Source: Glandiceps talaboti
Taxonomy: Eukaryota; Hemichordata; Enteropneusta; Spengelidae
Direction of reading: 5' to 3'
DNA length: 64,000 bases
NCBI RefSeq assembly: GCF_964340395.1
Contig: NC_135557.1
Coordinates: 3,347,216 to 3,411,215 of the forward strand
Made by a program: the position numbers and the translations under genes. This document shows positions 56,473 to 64,000 of this stretch, piece by piece (within the stretch, counting starts at the first letter, position 1; each line of letters begins with the position of its first letter). The notes beneath the pieces are model-generated. The model was not told where the DNA came from and made no database searches. It was given only the letters and a program-made list of their open reading frames with translations.

Positions 56473-56771
56473 CATGCATACATTATAGGTTACATTCAAT
56501 TTTGAATGATATATACTGAACATTTCATTAAGGAATTCCACCCAGACGTATATTTTTATCAGACAATGTTTGTTTTATTGCTGTTGGAATAGAGAATGAC
56601 TTGATGCCTGATATTTGGTTAGAAAGGCAAAATGTGTCATAATTGGTGCATTTATCCAAAATTATAGTAATGATCTAACTTACTGATATCATTATGTATA
56701 ATCATGGTTAAATTGTCTCCGTTATGAATACATTAATATGATAATTCATGGTCGAAGTTATCAGGTGTTAT
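54886..56771. repeat. Pair of about 65-bp direct repeats with microsatellites between
   Basis: The motif CTCCGTTATGAATACATTAA plus the following GGTCGA and CAGGTGTTA blocks occurs at about 54890-54950 and 56715-56771. The 1.8 kb between holds (TTTA)n at about 55450-55485, (AAAC)n at about 55887-55937, a CTGT/CTGCCTGTCTGG satellite at about 55994-56214, and (ACAT)n/(AC)n at about 56361-56474. ORFs here are microsatellite artefacts. Confidence 0.7.
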
Positions 56772-58277
56772 TTAATTCAACCCCATTTAAAGCAAATTAT
56801 TGCCATTTGATATCGAGCTCGTCACTATTTACCTCATCCTTTATTTTCTAAATCTATTTATCTTTTCGACATCTTCGCCTGACCCCCTCTAATGTATATG
56901 ATGAAATAGGCAAAGCTCGCATTGAATTATTGCCCACTTAAGTTAGCCCAATGGTTAATGCATGCTGGAGATATCACATACAAAAGAATTATTCGATATC
57001 ATGAAATATTAGAGTTTAAGTTATAACCATGGTAACACAACTCAAATGTTCAACAAATGGTTTAAGTACCTGCTTTGAAGTTCTTATATACATTCAGACC
57101 AGTTTGAAAGTCACATATCAGATAATTGGCAATACAATGATAATAGTGTGGTGTGAAAGTGGTTGCAACATCATTGAAGCAACATCCGGGGGCTGATGGT
57201 GATGTGCATACACATAAAATAATACTTTTCGTGATACAGAAATAAAAGTAAAACTGACCAGTACGGCAGTGTCTTCTCACTTTGGGTATTCGTCTAGTTT
57301 ACACAAACAAAGGTAAGCCAATAAATGTCTCAATTCCGTCTCGTTCGATCCTTCAATTTGTTATTATCATTATTTTACATTTTTATATATCTTTTTACAT
57401 AATTTTCATTTGGTTTGTACCTGACTTCAGAAAATATTTAATCATAATGCTAATTATTTTAATGTATATTGATGTCGAATGATAATATCATTAAATTTAC
57501 AAAAATCCAGAAAAAAAGTGTAGGCTATCAACTCTACGCAGATCTGTTATCATGTGATGCTTCAATGGCCAAACATTCATTTGTCACTGAGACAAATTCT
57601 GCCTTGAATAGAAGAAATGGCAATGCGTGTTAATTATCAATGAAATTAGCATAATGTATGCAAAAAAAATTTAACTTCATTTCTTTGGAACCTGTAGTTT
57701 TTAAGGCAATTAGTAAATCGGTGTTCTAGTGTGTCAATGACAAACATTTCTGTCATTGACACACTAGAACACCGAATGTGTACAGTCTGTTTTATTTAAT
57801 CAAACATTATTTTCGGAAACCAAAGCCAAGAAAAATATTTGTTTTGAAATGCGATGAGGTTGTATTTTTTCTTTCATTTTCTATTTTCCATAATATTGAT
57901 CATCAGGATCGCACAGAGAAAAAGAAACTATTAGAGGCTATAAATGTTGTATTTAAAACAATAAACCTGTATGTTGAAAAGATATTTGCCTTATCATTCA
58001 CAAACAAATGACTAAAACTATACCTATATGGCAGTCTTAGTGGGAATGTGCATTACTGAAGATTAACTAATTGGAAAATAGCATGGACGCAATCAAAAAA
58101 GAACTGTCTTCTAGACTTGCGACATTAAAAAGCTTTCTGAATAATCTAGTTTTCGTACTTTTCCCATTCTCAAGGGGTTATTAAAGGTTATTAGAACTTC
58201 TTAAATCAACAAAATCGATTTCTCTTTGTTCAAAACACAAAGACTGCAAAACATTTTTTTTATTTCTATATCTACAG
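56772..58277. other. Non-coding stretch before the GPCR exon
   Basis: AT-rich, no gene recognised apart from the hairpin at 57719-57774. ORFs such as 57778-58011 plus lack family features. The last 20 bases form the pyrimidine-rich acceptor of the GPCR exon. Confidence 0.5.
57719..57774. other. Perfect 24-bp stem, 8-base loop hairpin
   Basis: The left arm 57719-57742 (starts CGGTGTTCTAGTGTGTCAAT) and right arm 57751-57774 are exact reverse complements, separated by AACATTTC. Either strand would form a stable hairpin RNA. It may be a microRNA-like precursor, a transposon footprint or a recent inversion duplication. Confidence 0.8.
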
Positions 58278-59301
58278 ATCTGAAGCTATCGAAAGATTTA
58301 ATATTGTCATCATCTCAAACACTATGCTTAACATCATCAGCTGTATCCTGACAATGTGTACGATTGTCATTGGCACTATTGGTAATACTATGGTGTGTGT
58401 AGTTGTAACAAAATGTGAAAAACTCAGAACGGCTGCCAATTTCCAACTTGTCAGCCTCGCCATTGCTGATGGTCTAGTATGCCTTTTTGCCGCACCCATC
58501 CACTTTTACAGAACACTGTCTGTACTGAGGGACAGTTTTAACTTTGAAATATTGGGAGTAGGAACTCCAGTATGTTATCTACATGTGTTTTCCAGTCGAA
58601 CTTCGATTGTGATAACCATCATGACACTGACGACGCTGAGTATTATAAGAGCTATGGGGGTCAGTCGTCGATTTAGCAAAGAAGCGATGATAATAACGAT
58701 CATTATATTAATAGCCATTAGCTATACAGTTGGCATCGGCTTTGGTCTGGTGTGGGTGATAAACGGTGAGTCATTCATGTTCTGTATGAGCACTGAACTG
58801 CCCGAGATTGGTGGTATCGAGGCAAGCAAAGGGACGACCGCTTCTTTTATTGTCAGTTCAATTGTAATAGTGATGTGTTACGGGTACATCTGTTACAAAA
58901 CAAGAAGACACCAGAATAGTGTAGCGCCTCATCTCAACACTTCTCAACAACAGAATAATGGACCTCAACGTACAGACATTGCAACGGCTAAATTATCTGC
59001 TATTCTCATCTTTGGATTTTTGGCATTCTTTCTTCCGTTTGTTGTCTACCTCCGTCTTGTTAACAATGGTACTGTTTCCCGAGATTTAACCAAGCTGTCG
59101 TTCTTTCTATCTCTCAGCTATTGCGGAAGTATGTTCAATCCGATAGCTTACTCACTCAAATCGAAACAATTTCGACAGGCGTTGATATGTTGCCGTAAAC
59201 CTGACATTGTCTCTCCTATGGTGAACACAATATCACCTCACTTGCAAACCGTAAATATTGTGGGAATGGAAAATGTGCCAGGTCCTTCTACAAGGCCATG
59301 A
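58278..59301 (+). CDS. Rhodopsin-family (class A) GPCR, probably last exon
   Basis: The ATG at 58324 gives 325 aa, but the frame is open back to an acceptor (TTTCTATATCTACAG) at 58277, so a 5' exon with the true N-terminus is likely. Seven TM segments are visible: TM1 with GN (IGTIGNTMV), TM2 with LAIAD, the TM3 Cys (PVCYLHVF), an ECL2 Cys, TM6 with FFLPF, and TM7 NPIAY followed by the basic helix-8 region (KSKQFRQAL). The DRY box at the end of TM3 is replaced by IRA (SIIRAMGV), an unusual loss. The C-terminal tail is short. The ligand class cannot be judged; it resembles orphan invertebrate-specific receptor expansions. It lies alone in repetitive host DNA. Confidence 0.8.
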
Positions 59302-59659
59302 AGTTTAAATTTGCATAAAATGTGGTGTTGTGATTATGATATTTAACATTGGCATACAGTATCGGTCAGGCCAGGTACAGGCAAGGCCAGGTACAGGCAA
59401 GGCCAGGTCAGGTAAAGACTGAATATTTGTTTTGGGATTCACTTTGACATTCGGCGTCATCTGTTTTTATTTGCAATATATTTCATGGCAAATTTGACAT
59501 TCTCTTTTATAAATGCTAATTCAACAGTGTAAGTACTCAAATGACAACCATTCATTACCAATTTTAATTACCGCTCATACGGAGCATGCACATTTCAATG
59601 TGTCGTAGAGTGTGTAGTAGACATTATTGTTCATCTCTAATTATACATTTTTTTAAAAT
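59302..59659. other. 3' flank of the GPCR
   Basis: No gene. A short tandem motif (GGCCAGGTACAGGCAA, about 2.5 copies) lies at 59369-59410. Confidence 0.5.
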
Positions 59660-59674
59660 TCTATTTCTTTTTAC

Positions 59675-61612
59675 TTAGAAAAGGTCACTTTACTTGATGA
59701 TGTTATTGTTACTTAGAGAAGTCACTTTACTTGATGATGTTATTGTTACTTAGAAAAGGCCACTTTACTTGATGATGTTATTGTTACTTAGAGAAAGTCA
59801 CTTTACTTGATGTTATTGTTACTTAGAGAAAGTCACTTTACTTGATGATGTTATTGTTACTTAGAGAAAGTCACTTTACTTGATGATGTTATTGCTACTT
59901 AGATAAGGTCACTTTACTTGATGTAATTGTTACTTAGAGAAAGTCACTTTACTTGATGTAATTGTTACTTAGAGAAAGCCACTTTACTTGATGATGTTAT
60001 TGCTACTTAGATAAGGTCACTTTACTTGATGTAATTGTTACTTAGAGAAAGTCACTTTACTTGATGTAATTGTTACTTAGAGAAAGCCACTTTACTTGAT
60101 GATGTTATTGTTACTTACAGAAAGTCGCTTTACTTGATGTTATTGTTACTTAGAAAAGGTCACTTTACTTGATGTTATTGTTACTTAGAAAAGGTCACTT
60201 TACTTGATGATGTTATTGTTACTTAGAGAAGTCACTTTACTTGATGATGTTATTGTTACTTAGAAAAGGTCACTTTACTTGATGTAATTGTTACTTAGAG
60301 AAAGTCACTTTACTTGATGTAATTGTTACTTAGAGAAAGCCACTTTACTTGATGCTTGATGATGTTATTGTTACTTACAGAAAGTCACTTTACTTGATGT
60401 TATTGTTACTTAGAGAAAGTCACTTTACTTGATGATGTTATTGTTACTTAGAAAAGGTCACTTTACTTGATGTTATTGTTACTTAGAGAAAGTCACTTTA
60501 CTTGATGTAATTGTTACTTAGAGAAAGTCACTTTACTTGATGTAATTGTTACTTAGAGAAAGCCACTTTACTTGATGATGTTATTGTTACTTAGAGAAAG
60601 TCACTTTACTTGATGTTATTGTTACTTAGAGAAAGTCACTTTACTTGATGATGTTATTGTTACTTAGAGAAAGTCACTTTACTTGATGATGTTATTGTTA
60701 CTTAGAGAAAGTCACTTTACTTGATGATGTTATTGTTACTTAGAAAAGGTCACTTTACTTGATGTAATTGTTACTTAGAGAAAGCCACTTTACTTGATGA
60801 TGTTATTGTTACTTAGAGAAAGTCACTTTACTTGATGTTATTGTTACTTAAAGAAAGTCACTTTACTTGATGATGTTATTGTTACTTAGAGAAAGTCACT
60901 TTACTTGATGATGTTATTGTTACTTAGAGAAAGTCACTTTACTTGATGTTATTGTTACTTAGAGAAAGTCACTTTACTTGATGTTATTGTTACTTAGAGA
61001 AAGTCACTTTACTTGATGATGTTATTGTTACTTAGAGAAAGTCACTTTACTTGATGATGTTATTGTTACTTAGAGAAAGCCACTTTACTTGATGATGTTA
61101 TTGTTACTTAGAGAAAGTCACTTTACTTGATGTTATTGTTACTTAGAGATAGTCACTTTACTTGATGATGTTATTGTTACTTAGAGAAAGTCACTTTACT
61201 TGATGATGTTATTGTTACTTAGAGAAAGTCACTTTACTTGATGTTATTGTTACTTAGAGAAAGTCACTTTACTTGATGTTATTGTTACTTAGAGAAAGTC
61301 ACTTTACTTGATGATGTTATTGTTACTTAGAGAAAGTCACTTTACTTGATGTTATTGTTACTTAGAGAAAGTCACTTTACTTGATGTTATTGTTACTTAG
61401 AGAAAGTCACTTTACTTGATGTTATTGTTACTTAGAGAAAGTCACTTTACTTGATGATGTTATTGTTACTTAGAGAAAGTCACTTTACTTGATGATGTTA
61501 TTGTTACTTAGAGAAAGTCACTTTACTTGATGATGTTATTGTTACTTAGAGAAAGTCACTTTACTTGATGATGTTATTGTTACTTAGAGAAAGTCACTTT
61601 TCTTGATGATGT
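59675..61612. repeat. Minisatellite, about 50 copies of a 38/35-bp unit
   Basis: The unit reads ACTTAGAGAAAGTCACTTTA then CTTGATGATGTTATTGTT. A frequent 35-bp form lacks one GAT, and a TGTAATTGTT variant recurs as CTTGATGTAATTGTT. Higher-order order is visible in the first half, where the variant series near 59880-60110 repeats. No ORF runs through it. Confidence 0.95.
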
Positions 61613-64000
61613 TATTGTTTGATTTGATTCGTTGCAATCAGGCTGACAAAACGTCACTGACCCCCCCCCCCCACTCTCCATCTGTAAAACCGAAAACAGG
61701 CTGACCCCCCTATCACTTAATTCCAATACATTATGACACCCCCCCCCCCATATCATATTCACATGAGACGTATTTTTTTATCATGACTCAGTGTGGGCAC
61801 ATTTTGCCGTCTTGCAAATACTTTATAAGATCCCAGGATAGGACTATCATAATTATAATTATTGACTACACAGGGTAAATATATTCCAAAAAGAGTTTAA
61901 ACGCATCTTTACAGTAAAAGGTAGGGGAAATGAAATATAGTTTGATAGCACCTTGACAGTAAGAGGTGGGTGAAAGAACTTGAGACTGGGATGTGTCCAC
62001 CTCATGTGGGTCCTAGGGGGTCTCCCATAGAAGCCCTGTTTCACTCTTAAAGCCAATTTTAGGATATTCAGACCCTTTCAAGCAATAACCTCCAATCTTT
62101 ACAAGACAGCACCATCAAGTATCAGAAACTATTATTTATAACTTACATACATAGAGTTAAAATATGCTCTTAATCATTATAATAAAGGTCAGCACATCTA
62201 ATGGTAGTATCATTGGTAGGGGAGACTTGGAGTTTTAAGGCAATTTTTGACTATCTTGGCAAACATTTCACATCTTTAAAAGACAATATCATCTCAAATT
62301 AGAATAGGGTGAAAATATTTAAGAAAAGTTTAATACCATTATGACAGTTAAAACGGTTGGTGCATCTGATTGTTGGTTTAATGCACGAGTGACCGGGGGG
62401 AGTCCTTGGGGTTTCCCCCTGGCAGATCTGGAGGGTTTTTTGTTTCTATTAAGGCAATTTTTAGGTTATTCATAGCCTTGAGGTAATATTTCCAATCTTT
62501 GAAAAGCTAACGTAAATGTAAGTTTTAAATGGGTTTCCCATGTCACAAAAAATGGGCCCGTAACACTTGGTATAGGGGCATTAATATTGCATGTATAGTA
62601 AAGTCACCGGTATGTTAGAGAACTTTAGGTGGTTATACCTAGTGTATAATAGAAACTGGAATCTGATGAGATGTGGTGATTTGTAGTGTCAATAACATGT
62701 AGTGTCCAAAATAGAAAGTGTATTAATCCCTTCTGACAAGTTCATAGTGTCGAGTAGGGAACATTTTAGATTAACTTCTTTTATAAACTATCTATGAAGA
62801 TTACCATTACGAAACCTTCAGGTTCACTTTTGCCCCAAAGTGCAATCTAAGTGAAGCACTGATTGTGAAACAGCCAAGCATTTACATGACAAGTTCGGTA
62901 ACTAGTGTGGTAGCTAGGTAATACATGTATATGTATATGTATATGTATAGTTAGGTTTGAACTCTTACGTGAAGTAATATTAAAGAATAATGAATGAAAC
63001 AGGGACAAGAACAAATATTTACATGTACCACATTTCAGACAAGGCTATATGCCATTGTAGAAAAGGATTTTTTTCGTCCATCACAATCCAAAACACCATG
63101 CCCCCCCCCCCCCATCCACAATTTTCAAAACAGAATGATCCTCTCCTTACCAATCCACCCCTACCCCTCTCCCAGGCGGAAGAAACTAACCGGTCCCTAA
63201 TTTCATCTTAAGCATGAGATACTTTGTTACTACCAGAGAATAGAGTGAAGGCTGTACATGTTGACCTAGTGTCAACAGGATATCTCAGTTCAGGGTATAT
63301 TTGCTGACCATTGTGTGACTTGTAATCTTCTTTGAGCTAATTAAGTATTTTGTATCATTTCATTTTAACAAGATAACTGTTTTATTGTAAATAATTATGT
63401 ACTCATAAGTAGAAGTAGAATAGAAGAAAGCTAGTGCTGATATTGTTCTATTCACCACTATACAGATGCAAACTACATCCTGAATTACGTTACTATGACA
63501 GTTTGAGATGAGATGACAGCTGTTAAACTCTCTGTTAAAGTTTTGTACAATCATAACACACACCATGTAATACTGTCAAGTAAGAAATTACTTTTAACCA
63601 TTATGTTTGTTGTGATATAATTGACGAAAGCCAAACCATAGCAGTGTACTGCCAAGTTTCAATTAAAGAGCACTGTATTTCACTTTTGTTTATATACAGG
63701 TCTTTCTGGGTCTTTAAGTCTTTACTTGCCTTTAGACTTTCTTTGTTTGTATTTACTTCACTGTATATTGATGATACACTCCAACCGGAAAATAAAAGAA
63801 CATGTTGGCACTTCAATTAACCTCTCCGTGTCAATTATTATATCTTTGACTGTTCGATGAAAGAATTGTCCCAGTTGTAACTAGATTAGTTTATAAGTAA
63901 TAAGTATGCAGTGAACACTAAGCCACATAAACTTTCTCTTCGACTCAATCCTGGAATGACTCTTCTTAGCTTTATGTCTTACTAACAATAAAAACTTCTG
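61613..64000. other. Non-coding right end with poly(C) tracts and decayed repeats
   Basis: No gene supported. Runs of 9-13 C occur near 61658, 61740 and 63102. Two or three diverged copies of a 250-300-bp element (sharing TTAAGGCAATTTTTAGGTTA-like and CCAATCTTT blocks) lie between about 61870 and 62520. A (TGTATA)n run lies at about 62926-62948. Confidence 0.5.

Noticed and set aside
57778-58011. 77-aa ORF after the perfect hairpin
   Set aside because: Lys/Phe-rich composition expected from AT-rich DNA; no family, signal or splice support.

Overview
The window looks like animal (invertebrate) genomic DNA in two parts: a compact block of virus-like genes at the left, and AT-rich, intron-bearing, repeat-laden host DNA at the right. 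The host clade cannot be fixed from sequence alone. A hydroxylysine kinase gene, a galactose 3-O-sulfotransferase fragment, a rhodopsin-type GPCR and a decayed hAT transposase fit a marine invertebrate such as a mollusc, annelid or lancelet. Virus-like sequences related to the mollusc herpesviruses (Malacoherpesviridae) are known from such genomes.

Positions 1-23.6 kb hold closely packed, mostly intronless ORFs on both strands with very short gaps. They include: a protein with the layout of a herpesvirus maturational protease fused to a scaffold (605-2458); a possible small capsid subunit (2494-3411); a Cys/His-rich protein (3525-4538, minus); a spliced type II glycosyltransferase (4865-6222); a 1145-aa candidate major capsid protein (6276-9713); a PD-(D/E)XK nuclease-like protein (9819-10571, minus); a 4-TM protein; a C2H2 plus RING protein (11545-15105); a protein with a His-Me/HNH-type zinc loop (15196-16404, minus); an unidentified 261-aa protein; an 8-TM protein built from two similar halves; and two neighbouring, related Cys-rich type I glycoproteins, the second with a 14-copy mucin stalk. 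All these frames are open, so the block is either a young insertion, a resident virus, or maintained by selection. Replication genes (polymerase, helicase, terminase) are not seen; if present they lie left of position 1.

Positions 23.7-26.5 kb are a junction zone. An intronless gene with its own TATA box (24231-25496) encodes a secreted Ig plus FN3 protein with class I cytokine receptor hallmarks and no membrane anchor. It is flanked by two direct copies of the 3' end of a minus-strand galactose 3-O-sulfotransferase gene. Only the last exon of that gene is present (25794-26533).

Positions 26.5-42.0 kb are one enormous minisatellite of about 320 copies of a 48-bp unit. It starts exactly at the 3' splice site of the sulfotransferase exon. 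Read on the minus strand, every unit carries a pyrimidine-CAG|GTAATA motif, that is, a splice acceptor abutting a donor. The very long ORFs on both strands here follow from 48 being divisible by 3 and are not taken as genes.

Positions 42.0-64 kb are host DNA: the last three exons of a hydroxylysine kinase gene whose 5' part is missing, an orphan exon, a 3.6-kb long-TIR transposon nested in a dead hAT transposase, a GPCR exon, and several minisatellites (50-bp and 38-bp units) and microsatellites. No tRNA, rRNA or CRISPR array was recognised.
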